The notes beneath the pieces are model-generated. The model saw nothing but the letters and a program-made list of their open reading frames with translations. It searched no databases and had not been told where the DNA came from. Made by a program: the position numbers and the translations under genes. A stretch of 64,000 bases of DNA from Mesorhizobium sp. NFR06 (GTDB taxonomy: Bacteria > Pseudomonadota > Alphaproteobacteria > Rhizobiales > Rhizobiaceae): NCBI RefSeq assembly GCF_900115245.1, contig NZ_FOVT01000009.1, positions 169,214 to 233,213 of the forward strand, given 5' to 3'. Shown here one piece after another: positions 18,607 to 26,821 of this stretch. Positions within the stretch are counted from its first letter, which is position 1. The number at the start of each line of letters is the position of its first letter.

Positions 18607-19506
18607 ATGTCTGTGTTTGTTGTGGTCGGCGCCGGGCCGGTCGGGCGCGAGACCGCCCGTCTTCTTGCTGCCGATGGTCACGAGGTCCGGCTGGTCAGCC
18701 GAAGTGGGACGGCGGCGGACGGATCTGTCATCCCCGTCGCGCTCGATGCCCGCGACGGAGACGGCCTTGCCGGGGTCAGCATCGGCGCGGAAGCGGTCTT
18801 CATGTGTGCCATGGCGCCTTACACAAAATGGCCGACGGATTTTCCGCCGATCATGGAGGGCGTTGCCGAAGCGGCGGAAAAGCTGCGCGCGCGCCTCATC
18901 GTGCTGGGCAATGTGTATGGCTATGGCAGCGAGGCGCCGTCACCTTTGACGGCCGCCGTCCCGCTGGCTCCGACGAGCATCAAGGGCCGCGTCAGGACCG
19001 CGATGTGGGAGCGTGCCCTTGCGGCGAAGGTTCCGGCGCTGGAAGTCCGCGCCAGCGACTATCTGGGAAACGGCGCCGGCTCGATCTTCACGCTCATGAC
19101 GCTTCCGTCATTGCTCGCCGGAATGCCTGCGACGGTGTCAGGCGATCTTGATGCATTGCATGCCTGGACCTTCACCAAGGACGTCGCCCGAACACTGGTC
19201 GCTGCCTCACGCTATTCGGGCGAATGGGGCCGCGCCTTTCTCGTCCCCTCCCAGCATGCTTCGGTCCGCAGCCTGTCGGTTCGCTTCGCGAAGCTCGCCG
19301 GCATTGCGGCTCCGGATCTGCGTGTGTTGAGCGAAGAGGATCTCGAGGCGCTTGGACGCGAGGACGAACTCATGCGCGAGCTTCCGGAAATGGCTTATCT
19401 TTACCGGCGGCCCTGCATCGTCGATGCGTCCGATACCGAGCGCCTGCTCGGCGTATCGGCCAGCAGCCTCGACACAATGATTGAAGACACGCTGCGGAAA
19501 GATTGA
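18607..19506 (+). CDS. NAD(P)-dependent SDR/epimerase-like protein
   Basis: A 299-residue extended/atypical SDR with the dinucleotide-binding motif VVGAGPVGRETA at residues 5-16, a GAGPVG pattern rather than the usual TGATGFIG. No clear YxxxK catalytic pair is seen; the equivalent region reads NVYGYG, so it may be a non-catalytic or atypical member. The start MSVFVVVGAG follows the Rossmann strand; an upstream extension to 18520 has no homology. It is divergent from the AraC regulator and convergent with the MocR remnant. Confidence 0.75.
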   Translation: MSVFVVVGAGPVGRETARLLAADGHEVRLVSRSGTAADGSVIPVALDARDGDGLAGVSIGAEAVFMCAMAPYTKWPTDFPPIMEGVAEAAEKLRARLIVLGNVYGYGSEAPSPLTAAVPLAPTSIKGRVRTAMWERALAAKVPALEVRASDYLGNGAGSIFTLMTLPSLLAGMPATVSGDLDALHAWTFTKDVARTLVAASRYSGEWGRAFLVPSQHASVRSLSVRFAKLAGIAAPDLRVLSEEDLEALGREDELMRELPEMAYLYRRPCIVDASDTERLLGVSASSLDTMIEDTLRKD

Positions 19507-19518
19507 TGGACACCTTGC

Positions 19519-20769
19519 TCATTCGACGAAGGCAAAGTCCTGTTCGCGGGCGTGAAGCATGCTGACCAGCGTGCGCAGGGCCTCCTCCAGCCGCTCGATG
19601 GGCGGTGCGGCGAGAGCAAGGCGCACGGCGTTCGGCGCGTGTCCCGGAACCACCGCAAAGGCGCTGGATGGCGTGATTGCGATACCGCGTCGCGCCGCCA
19701 CCGCGACGAAAGCCTGCGAGCGCCAATGCTCCGGCAGATTAAGCCAAAGATGGTAGGCGCGCGGATCCGCCTGTACCTCGAAACCTGACAGGCAGTCGGC
19801 AGCAAGGCGCTGGCGGCGTTTTGCGTCCTCGCGCTTATGGGCCACGAGCTGGTCGACGACGCCGTCGGCGATCAGCCGCTGCGCTGCATCGAAGGCGAAG
19901 CCGCCGGCCCCCCAGCCGCCCGAGCGGATCGACGCCATGATGCTCTCCCTGAGCCGCGAAGGCGCGCTGACGAAGCCCAGCGTCAACCCAGGCGCCACGC
20001 GCTTCGACAGGCTGTCCAGTACCACGCAATGCTCCGGCGCCAGCGCCGCGAGAGGCGCCTCATCGGCGAGGAAGCCGTAGATCGCGTCCTCGATTATGAC
20101 GATGTCGAGCGTTTGTGCGAGCCGGGCGAGTTCGTCTCGCCGCGCATTGGGCATGGTGACGCCGAGCGGGTTGTGCAGAACGGGCTGGATATAGAGAGCG
20201 GAGAGCCGCGCCTCGTGATGCGCCTTTTCGATTGCTTCCGGGCGCACCCCGTGCTCGTCCATGGAAAGCGGAACGAGGATGACGCCGAGCCGCGCCGCGA
20301 TGCCCTTGACCAGCGGATACGTCACAGCCTCGACGCCGCAGCGCGCGCCGGTCGGAACCAGTGTGGCGATGGCCGTGGCGATCGCCTGACGGCCGCCGCC
20401 GGTAAAGGCGAGTCCGTCGGGCCGGGGCGACCAACCGCCGCGGGCGAGAAAACCGGCACTGAGCTCGCGCGCGGCCGGCGTGCCGCCGGTGGCCGCCGGC
20501 CTCAGGGCGACCTGCAGGGCGTCGGCATCGGAAAGCCCGGCGAGGCTCTTCGCCATCAACTGCGATTGTCCCGGCAGGATGGGGAAATTGAATTCAAGGT
20601 CGATCCGCGGGTCGCCGGGATCGGTGGTGGCGGCGGCGCCACGGCGCGATTGCCCTGAGACATAGGTGCCGCGGCCGACCTCGCCGACGACCAGTCCGCG
20701 CTTCAGCAACTCGGTGTAGACGCGACTCGCGGTCGATGCGGCGATGCCCCGCTGATAAGCGAATGTGCT
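19519..20769 (-). pseudogene. MocR/PdxR-type regulator (aminotransferase fold), 5' end lost
   Basis: A protein of the MocR family: a GntR winged helix fused to a fold-type-I aminotransferase domain. The aminotransferase part is intact, with PLP lysine in VLDSLSKRVAPG and the pocket HNPLGVTM. The DNA-binding domain is not. In frame, only its second half can be read (FAYQRGIAASTASRVYTEL, then KRGLVVGEVGRGTYV). Before about 20766 the homology stops, an in-frame stop lies further upstream, and no ATG or GTG precedes the remaining helix. The first possible start is a TTG at 20709, inside the winged helix. It is probably a truncated, non-functional regulator, unless an unusual start is used. Confidence 0.65.
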
Positions 20770-20774
20770 TAACC

Positions 20775-20814
20775 GGCCGCGGAGCGGCCTTGAGCGGCGT
20801 GCCGAAAGGCACGC
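20775..20814 (+). other. Structured leader: two stacked hairpins, one with GAAA loop
   Basis: Hairpin 1 pairs GGCCGC with GCGGCC (about 20775-20789). Hairpin 2 pairs GCGTGCC (20797-20803) with GGCACGC (20808-20814) around a GAAA tetraloop. Both lie 48-90 bases before the DUF1127 start and directly after the point where MocR homology ends. They look like an RNA structure in the 5' leader or a small RNA. Confidence 0.55.
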
Positions 20815-20861
20815 GCACGCGTGGCTTTAGCCCAAATGGCCGCACGGACAAGGAGATGGAT

Positions 20862-21071
20862 ATGACCCCGATTGGAAGTGTCGTGAGGAGCCGCAATCCA
20901 CTGCTTCAGCTCTCGCAGCCGATATGGATTGGGCTCGGAGCAATCCTGCAAGAACTCAAGTCGCGCAGGGCAATCCATGCGCTTAGCGAGCTCGACGATC
21001 ACATGCTGACCGACATGGGACTGGTGCGAAGCGAGATTGCCCTTGTCGTTCGCCGGGGTCGCTACCGCTGA
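20862..21071 (+). CDS. DUF1127 small basic protein
   Basis: A 69-residue protein with the DUF1127 core in its C-terminal half (RRAIHALSELDDHMLTDMGL, then RSEIALVVRRGRYR). Proteins of this family in alphaproteobacteria are short, arginine-rich and linked to phosphate, carbon or stress responses and RNA turnover. The ATG at 20862 is set by AAGGAG at 20849-20855; an ATG six bases earlier sits too close to that site. The leader upstream is hairpin-rich. The role here is inferred only from the family. Confidence 0.8.
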   Translation: MTPIGSVVRSRNPLLQLSQPIWIGLGAILQELKSRRAIHALSELDDHMLTDMGLVRSEIALVVRRGRYR

Positions 21072-21116
21072 ACCGCGATCGCCTGATCAACCGCTCGAGG
21101 ACCCTGCGAGGTCGCC

Positions 21117-22115
21117 ATGATCACCCTGCTGTTTGCTGCCGAACTTGCCGCCGCCGTGCTCGCCACTTCCTTCATTTCCGGCATTTTCGGCATGGCCGGG
21201 GGAATGATCCTGATCGCGGTGCTCATGGCGATCATGCCGCTGACTGTGGCAATGGTGCTGCACGGCATCACCCAGCTCACCGCCAACAGCTGGCGGGCCT
21301 GGCTCTGGTGGAACGCGATCCTCTGGCGCATCGCCAGCTTCTATGCGGCCCGGGCGCTCGGCGCCGCGCTGTTGCTTGCGGCAATCGAGCTGGTCCCCAG
21401 CAAGCCGGTCGCGCTGATTTCGCTGGCGCTGCTCTCTTTCGCCGGCCTGTGCGTGCCGCGTGCAATCGCGCCCGATATCCGCCGCGGCGGCCATGGTCTC
21501 TGTTGCGGCTTCCTCTGCACGGCGCTGCAGCTCACCGCGGGGGTTTCCGGGCCGATACTCGATGTCTTTTTCGTCCGCTCCGGGCTCGACCGCCGGCAGA
21601 CTGTGGCGACCAAGGCCGCCATCCAGGCGCTCGGCCACTTCCTTAAGGTCGTCTATTTCGGGCAACTGCTCGTCACCGGCGCCAATGTCCTGGCGCCGGC
21701 AGCGGTGGCCCTGGCGATCGCGCTTGCGGCCGTTGGAACGCAGCTCTCGCGGCGCGCCCTCGATGCCATCAGCGACGTGCATTTCATACGCTGGAGCCGG
21801 TGGCTCATCGTTGCCGCCGCCGCCACCTGCCTTGTCCAGGGCATCGCGCAGCTCGGCACCGCGCCCGGCTCCCTCGCCACCGCGACGCCGGCGTCGGAAC
21901 AGCCCGGAGATTGTTCCATCGTCTCGGACGGACGGACTCATGCCGGCCGACTTTCGCCTGGCGCGAGCACCATGCGGTCGGTGCCGAACTCCTCGGGATG
22001 CGGCCATCGCTTCATTTTTCCTGCTGATGGAACTCGGTCGGGACGCTCACGTTCGATCTGGAACGAGGCCGCAAATGAGAGGCCGATCCGATGCATGTTT
22101 TCCTGGAGGTGCTGA
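21117..22115 (+). CDS. TSUP (TauE/SafE) family membrane transporter with unusual tail
   Basis: A 332-residue protein. Residues 1-245 form a TSUP permease with about seven or eight hydrophobic helices, the family loop SGIFGMAGGM (residues 21-30) and its repeat TAGVSGPILD. Such proteins export sulfite, sulfoacetate or related anions. Related proteins usually end near here, but this frame continues about 85 polar residues without hydrophobic or domain character and overlaps the next gene by 25 bases. The tail suggests loss of the original stop. GAGG precedes the ATG. Confidence 0.8.
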   Translation: MITLLFAAELAAAVLATSFISGIFGMAGGMILIAVLMAIMPLTVAMVLHGITQLTANSWRAWLWWNAILWRIASFYAARALGAALLLAAIELVPSKPVALISLALLSFAGLCVPRAIAPDIRRGGHGLCCGFLCTALQLTAGVSGPILDVFFVRSGLDRRQTVATKAAIQALGHFLKVVYFGQLLVTGANVLAPAAVALAIALAAVGTQLSRRALDAISDVHFIRWSRWLIVAAAATCLVQGIAQLGTAPGSLATATPASEQPGDCSIVSDGRTHAGRLSPGASTMRSVPNSSGCGHRFIFPADGTRSGRSRSIWNEAANERPIRCMFSWRC

Positions 22116-22597
22116 CCGTTGCTCTCGTGGCGAGTGCGATGGCCATGGCTCTCGCCCACGCGCTGGAGTTGCCGGGCAAATTGCGGCTCGGCAGGCAAGA
22201 GTATTTTGTCGTCCAGCGGATCTACTACCCGGGTTTCACGATCGGGGGCGGCGTCGCCGAGGTCGGCGGGATCGTTGCGACGTTCGTGCTGATGCTGACA
22301 TCGAGTTCCGTCCGCTTCTGGCTGGTCGCCGGCGCCTTGGCTGGGCTCATCCTCATGCAGCTTGTCTTCTGGGTCATGACCCAGCCGGTCAACAGACACT
22401 GGCTGCAGGATGTGGAGTTGACCGCGCCGGCGAAGCGCTTCTTCGCAACCGAGGGCAGCGCGGGGAGCCCGCTCCCGCAAACCCAAGAATGGACGGCGCT
22501 TCGTAACCGGTGGGAGCTCTCGCACGTCGTCCGCGCGGCGTTCGCGGTGCTGAGCCTGATCCTGCTGACCACCTCAATCGCCATCCATGGTGCCTGA
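22091..22597 (+). CDS. Four-helix membrane protein, possibly DUF1772-like
   Basis: A 168-residue protein with four predicted membrane helices (about residues 3-24, 50-75, 78-95 and 147-165). The stretch PVNRHWLQ and the C-terminal WTALRNRWELSHVVRA resemble the DUF1772/anthrone-oxygenase-like group, but I am not certain of the family. It starts inside the end of the TSUP frame, in another frame. No partner gene gives it a function. Confidence 0.6.
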   Translation: MHVFLEVLTVALVASAMAMALAHALELPGKLRLGRQEYFVVQRIYYPGFTIGGGVAEVGGIVATFVLMLTSSSVRFWLVAGALAGLILMQLVFWVMTQPVNRHWLQDVELTAPAKRFFATEGSAGSPLPQTQEWTALRNRWELSHVVRAAFAVLSLILLTTSIAIHGA

Positions 22598-22698
22598 TGC
22601 GGCAAGGTTTTTTGTCCGCGGGGTTTCCAAATCAACCGATGCGAGGCCTCCACGGGCGTGGCCGGTCGTCTGGTCGAGGCTGGCCTTTTCTTAGAGGA

Positions 22699-22773
22699 TG
22701 GCTGGGGCGCCAGGATTCGAACCTGGGAATGTCGGTACCAAAAACCGATGCCTTACCACTTGGCGACGCCCCA
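22699..22773 (-). tRNA. tRNA-Gln (anticodon TTG)
   Basis: Read on the minus strand, the sequence folds as a cloverleaf: acceptor stem TGGGGCG pairing with CGCCCCA, D-arm, anticodon loop with TTG, the T-loop GGTTCGAATCC, and an encoded CCA end. Anticodon TTG reads CAA and CAG, so this is glutamine tRNA. It stands alone; no second tRNA adjoins. Confidence 0.95.
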
Positions 22774-22876
22774 GCAGGCGGGACATGCCCGCTGCGCGCG
22801 GCCTTATAGGACGAGGCGGCGCAAAGCTCAATGCCGGCCGTGCACGAAACGCGACGGCAAATCTTGCAGTCGCCGG

Positions 22877-23995
22877 CTAAGCGGCGCGATCGCGCAGCCG
22901 GACGTAGAGATCGGCATAGGCCTGCCCCATGTTTTCGGCGGTGAAGAGGGCGCAAAACCGTTCGCGCGCCGCCCGCCCCCATTTTTCCGCTTCTGCGGGC
23001 GAATCGACAAGACGGTTGACGGCCTCGGCCAGTCGAAGCGGGTCGGAAGGCGGGACGACCAGGCCGGTTGCGCCGGCCTTGTTCACATAGGACGTTCCGG
23101 TTCCGATCTCGCATGAGATCATCGGCTTGCCGCACATCGCCGCCTCCACGAGCGAGACGCCATAGGCCTCGGACCGCTGATTCGAGGGGAAGACGAAGCC
23201 GCTGCAGCCATGAAGCAGGGCCATCTTCTGCCGTTCGGAAACCTCACCGAGGAAGATGACATTGTCGAGCTTGAGCCCTGCGGCCTGACGTTTCAGGTGC
23301 TGCTCGGTCGGTCCCGATCCGGCAATGACGATCTTGCACCGCACCCGGTCCGCGGCCTGGATAAGGATATCCAGCCCCTTGTAGTAACGCAGCACGCCGA
23401 CGAAGAGCACGAAAGGCTCCGACACGATCGATTGCCGCCAGGAGTTGTCCGCCGCCGTCGGCGCGGGATAGGCGTCCTCGTCTATGCCGATAGGGATGAC
23501 TCGCGATTTGTCCTTGAATTTTCTCAGCGTGACGCTCGACCGCAGATAGTCGGGCGACGTCGCGGCGATCGCGTCGACATCGCTCAGGAAGCGCATCAAG
23601 AGCGGATTGTAGAACGGCAGCAGCAGGCGCTGCTTGACGATGTCGGAATGATAGGTGACGACGGCCGGCTTGCCGTGGCGGGATCTGAGATGCGCGATGT
23701 CCATGACCGGCCAGGGAAAATGGTAGTGCACCAGGTCGGACTGCCGGGCGAGCGTATCGAATTTGCGGAAAACCTCGCGCGAAAACCCTGTCGAGGCGAG
23801 CTCGAAATCCAGCCTGGCTTTCACGGCCATGTGGCTGCCGATGCGCCTGGTGTTTTCGTCGGGCGCGCGGCTCAGCGACAGGACCTGCGTTTCGACCCCG
23901 TGGCTGGCCGTGCTTTCGGCGATGGCATGGATGGTCCGCTCCACCCCGCCGAAGCTGTCCGGCCAGTATGTCTTGAAGAAATGCAGGACTTTCAA
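22877..23995 (-). CDS. Glycosyltransferase family 4
   Basis: A 372-residue retaining GT-B glycosyltransferase. The N-terminus shows the glycine-rich acceptor loop (SFGGVERTIHAIAE), the middle a VLFVGVLRYYKGLDILI strand-loop, and the C-terminal nucleotide-sugar motif EAYGVSLVEA (E-x7-E). Its start overlaps the stop of the next upstream gene by four bases, so the two GTs are translationally coupled. Donor and acceptor cannot be deduced; the context points to cell-surface polysaccharide assembly. Confidence 0.9.
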   Translation of the reverse strand: MKVLHFFKTYWPDSFGGVERTIHAIAESTASHGVETQVLSLSRAPDENTRRIGSHMAVKARLDFELASTGFSREVFRKFDTLARQSDLVHYHFPWPVMDIAHLRSRHGKPAVVTYHSDIVKQRLLLPFYNPLLMRFLSDVDAIAATSPDYLRSSVTLRKFKDKSRVIPIGIDEDAYPAPTAADNSWRQSIVSEPFVLFVGVLRYYKGLDILIQAADRVRCKIVIAGSGPTEQHLKRQAAGLKLDNVIFLGEVSERQKMALLHGCSGFVFPSNQRSEAYGVSLVEAAMCGKPMISCEIGTGTSYVNKAGATGLVVPPSDPLRLAEAVNRLVDSPAEAEKWGRAARERFCALFTAENMGQAYADLYVRLRDRAA

Positions 23996-25116
23996 ACAGG
24001 CGTCTTTCGTCTTAGCCGGATGGCCTGCTCAAAGATCTGCAGCATGCCCTCGGCGTGGTTCTCCCAGGTGAAGCGCTCCGCGTTGCGGCGGGAGCCGGAG
24101 GCAAGCTTGTCGCGCAATTGCGCGTCGAGGCAAAGATGGCGAAACCCCCCGGCGATCGCCTCCGCATCGCGCGGGTCGACCAGGACGGCACTTTCGCCGG
24201 CCACTTCCGGCATCGACGATGTATTCGATGTCAGCACCGGTTTGCCGAACGATTGCGCCTCCACGATCGGGAAGCCGAAGCCCTCGTAGAGCGATGGCAT
24301 GGCCAGAAACATGCAGTTCGCATAGAGCGTGGCCAGCATCCCGTCGTCGACGAAGCCGGTGAAGATGATTTTCCCCTCGAGCCCGCCGCGGCGCACCTCG
24401 TCCGCCAGGCCCGTCTGTTTCCAGCCGCTGCCGCCGACGATGACGAGATCGCAGCCCGAGCGGACGCTTTCAGGCAGCAGCCCATAGGCCTTGATGAGGT
24501 TGCCGAGATTCTTTCTGGGCTCAAGCGTGCCGACGAAAAGCGCGTAGGGCCTCTCAATGCCGAGGGGGTCCAGGCTGGCAAACCCGCCCGGCGCGGGAAG
24601 GGGGGTCGTGCCGGGAGCGATCGTGCGGATCGGCGCCTTGAGCCACGGAAACTCTGCCTTCAACGCGCTCGCCGTGGCGCTGGAATCGGCCGCGACCACA
24701 TCGGCGCTTCGCAACGCCGGCTTCATCAACAGGCGCTCGCCCAGCAAGGTCCGCGTCCGCATGGTTTGCGGCGCGTGCACCCAGACGAGATCGTGGATGG
24801 TCACCACCCGCGCGATCCGGCCGTCCAGCGCGAGCGGCAGGCGGTGCGACGGCCCCCAGAAAACCTCGACATGATCGCGCGCGGCCAGGGAGGGCAGCAC
24901 GGCTTGCCCCCACAATGCCCGCGCAGGAAGCGACCGGTATCCGCCCGTCCGCAAGGCAACGCCGCGCGGCAACTCGTAACCGGCGTTGATCGGAGCGGGA
25001 GCGTAAACGCGAACCTCGGCGCCAAGCGCCGACAGCGCCTTGATCGACTTATGGACGAACCGGCCGATTCCGTCGGTGGCCGACTGAAGATTCCTGCCGT
25101 CGATGCCGATTTTCAA
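23992..25116 (-). CDS. Glycosyltransferase family 4 (mannosyltransferase-like)
   Basis: A 374-residue GT-B enzyme of the GT4 family resembling O-chain mannosyl/rhamnosyl transferases. It has FVGTLEPRKNLGNLIKAY in the linker region and EGFGFPIVEA as the E-x7-E donor-binding motif. Its ATG is followed by a typical IGIDGRNL start. It precedes the other GT4 gene with a four-base overlap and follows the sulfotransferase gene after 103 bp on the same strand. Probably cytoplasmic, adding sugars to a lipid-linked chain. Confidence 0.9.
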   Translation of the reverse strand: MKIGIDGRNLQSATDGIGRFVHKSIKALSALGAEVRVYAPAPINAGYELPRGVALRTGGYRSLPARALWGQAVLPSLAARDHVEVFWGPSHRLPLALDGRIARVVTIHDLVWVHAPQTMRTRTLLGERLLMKPALRSADVVAADSSATASALKAEFPWLKAPIRTIAPGTTPLPAPGGFASLDPLGIERPYALFVGTLEPRKNLGNLIKAYGLLPESVRSGCDLVIVGGSGWKQTGLADEVRRGGLEGKIIFTGFVDDGMLATLYANCMFLAMPSLYEGFGFPIVEAQSFGKPVLTSNTSSMPEVAGESAVLVDPRDAEAIAGGFRHLCLDAQLRDKLASGSRRNAERFTWENHAEGMLQIFEQAIRLRRKTPV

Positions 25117-25219
25117 TGGGTTCTCCGGAGGCAGGTCAGGGGATTCCGCATGTTCAAATGGATAACGTCAACTTTCGAGGGATGACGGCGATGTGGCTAG
25201 GCGCGCCGGTAGCACGGCC

Positions 25220-26503
25220 TCAACTCGGGTCAACAGCCCAACCGTAGGAGTCAAAAGCTACGCCCCGTCTCCTATCTTCGCCGATTCTTTCATCTGCTTC
25301 AGTTTCATTAAGCAACATCGTAATCTTTAAGAAAACTCTCCTCGATCGTGCACGAATAGTCGCTGTCTCCAACCAACCTTCCGCAGGCTGCAATGAGTGC
25401 GCGAGCGGCACATCATCAACCTCGAAACGAAGCTGGCTTCGTAGACGTGCAGAGGCATAACCGCGTATCCATATCCTAATCGACAGGTCGACGTGAGCCG
25501 GACACGGAAGATACAAAGTTGTCCGAGTATAAGGTCCCGTCCATACGCAACATTGAGGCGTGCCGGCAGCGTCCCGGCCCCAATGGCCCGAGCCTAGGAT
25601 CGTGTCTCTGACGGAAACGACCGAGAAACCGTCGCGTGCAAATGGCCGCAAGCGCTTCGTAGCAAGGGCGGCGTGCCGAGCCTCGAATTCCGCCTCATTG
25701 TATCCGGCCGCCCCACCACTGTGGCGCATTTCGAACAACTCGCTTGCGCGGTCGTAGAGAATTTTGTCGTGAACCGTGAGACGTTCGAGAAGGTGGTCGA
25801 CGTCTTTGTCTACCTCTGAGGCGAGGAATCGGCTGGATTCCGTGACGTTCAAGGCAACTGCCTGGCCCGCGTCATGAACCAACCCGAGCTTGGATGCTAT
25901 TGCTGCTTTCGTCTCGGATAATCGCGAGCTAACTCCAACTACGTGATAGCGCTGTTCGAGCGCACTGAGTGCTGTGGGCAGCAATGGACCTGTGTCCTCA
26001 ATATTTTCGACGATTTCAGTGGTGTATCCAGCTGCAAGCGCCCTGGTCATATAGTTATCAAGGAGAAACCGCACCCCAGATCGACAATGCTTTCCCAAGA
26101 ATGCAGCCAGAGGGAGATTGACAGAGTCGCTGAGAGCTTCATCTTCTGGCGACCCCACGTAATGGCTTTTTAATCTCGCTTCGCGGCGCCAATCGGCGAT
26201 CTGAGAGAGGATGCGCTGTCTCGGATCCCTCAAAACCGTAGAGCAAAAAACGTCATCTGAGGCGAACACGCGAATTGGCAGATGGGTGCCGAACGCGTAC
26301 GAGGTGGAGAATGCGGTCAGAGCCGCGCTCTTCATGGGTTGGTTGAACAGTTCGACCCGCCTCAATAGCTTCAACGTTTCTGCTTCGTTCCAAACTCGAT
26401 CGTCCGGTTGATGCCAGTTCAGCCAACTGTTCAGCGACGTTCCACCGCACTTCTTTAGGTGAAAATGAAAGATCTTTCTGAAGCCGCCAGAAAACAACAG
26501 CAA
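25220..26503 (-). CDS. Sulfotransferase family protein with C-terminal beta domain
   Basis: A 427-residue protein. The N-terminal PAPS-binding loop resembles the sulfotransferase pattern (HLKKCGGTSL, residues 15-24), and the 3'-phosphate motif follows as RDPRQRILS (92-100), matching R-D-P-x-x-R-x-x-S. The last 140 residues look like a beta-sandwich, possibly carbohydrate-binding (CVWTGPYTRTTLYLPCPAHVD). It is predicted to move sulfate from PAPS to a sugar. It is upstream of two GT4 genes on the same strand, and codon use is less G/C-biased than in the core genes, suggesting acquired DNA. Confidence 0.75.
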   Translation of the reverse strand: MLLFSGGFRKIFHFHLKKCGGTSLNSWLNWHQPDDRVWNEAETLKLLRRVELFNQPMKSAALTAFSTSYAFGTHLPIRVFASDDVFCSTVLRDPRQRILSQIADWRREARLKSHYVGSPEDEALSDSVNLPLAAFLGKHCRSGVRFLLDNYMTRALAAGYTTEIVENIEDTGPLLPTALSALEQRYHVVGVSSRLSETKAAIASKLGLVHDAGQAVALNVTESSRFLASEVDKDVDHLLERLTVHDKILYDRASELFEMRHSGGAAGYNEAEFEARHAALATKRLRPFARDGFSVVSVRDTILGSGHWGRDAAGTPQCCVWTGPYTRTTLYLPCPAHVDLSIRIWIRGYASARLRSQLRFEVDDVPLAHSLQPAEGWLETATIRARSRRVFLKITMLLNETEADERIGEDRRRGVAFDSYGWAVDPS

Positions 26504-26821
26504 GGCCCCCCATGCTTAACGTCGGCACACACACGGCAGATCCGCCAGCGCCATACAGATCTGATGAAATCTGCCAAGGCGGCGCGCTGTCTCTATCGCC
26601 AGATTCTCGCGTCAACTCGGGCAATCTCCGACCTTAAGGCGTCAAAACCCGACAGTGAAGGCCGTTGCGCATGAAGCTGGTGGATTAAGCTCTCAAAACT
26701 CAAATCTGTGATAGATCCAGACGGAACCCGTCCATGGCGGCGACCTTATCGTTGTGCAGACACAACCGTCACGGATGCGTTAGCGAAGCCTGGCACCAAA
26801 AAATAGTTACTCTGAGAGACT
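26504..26821. other. Non-coding gap, 318 bp
   Basis: The divergent gap between the sulfotransferase and FkbM genes, with intermediate base composition. Short open frames occur on both strands but none has a convincing start, ribosome-binding site or homology. I see no strong hairpin or repeat. It should hold the promoters of both genes. Confidence 0.5.

Noticed and set aside
22699..22773. tRNA-Gln as integration site of the glycan region
   Set aside because: The polysaccharide genes lie on the 5' side of the tRNA, no duplicated tRNA 3' end is seen, and no integrase is present.
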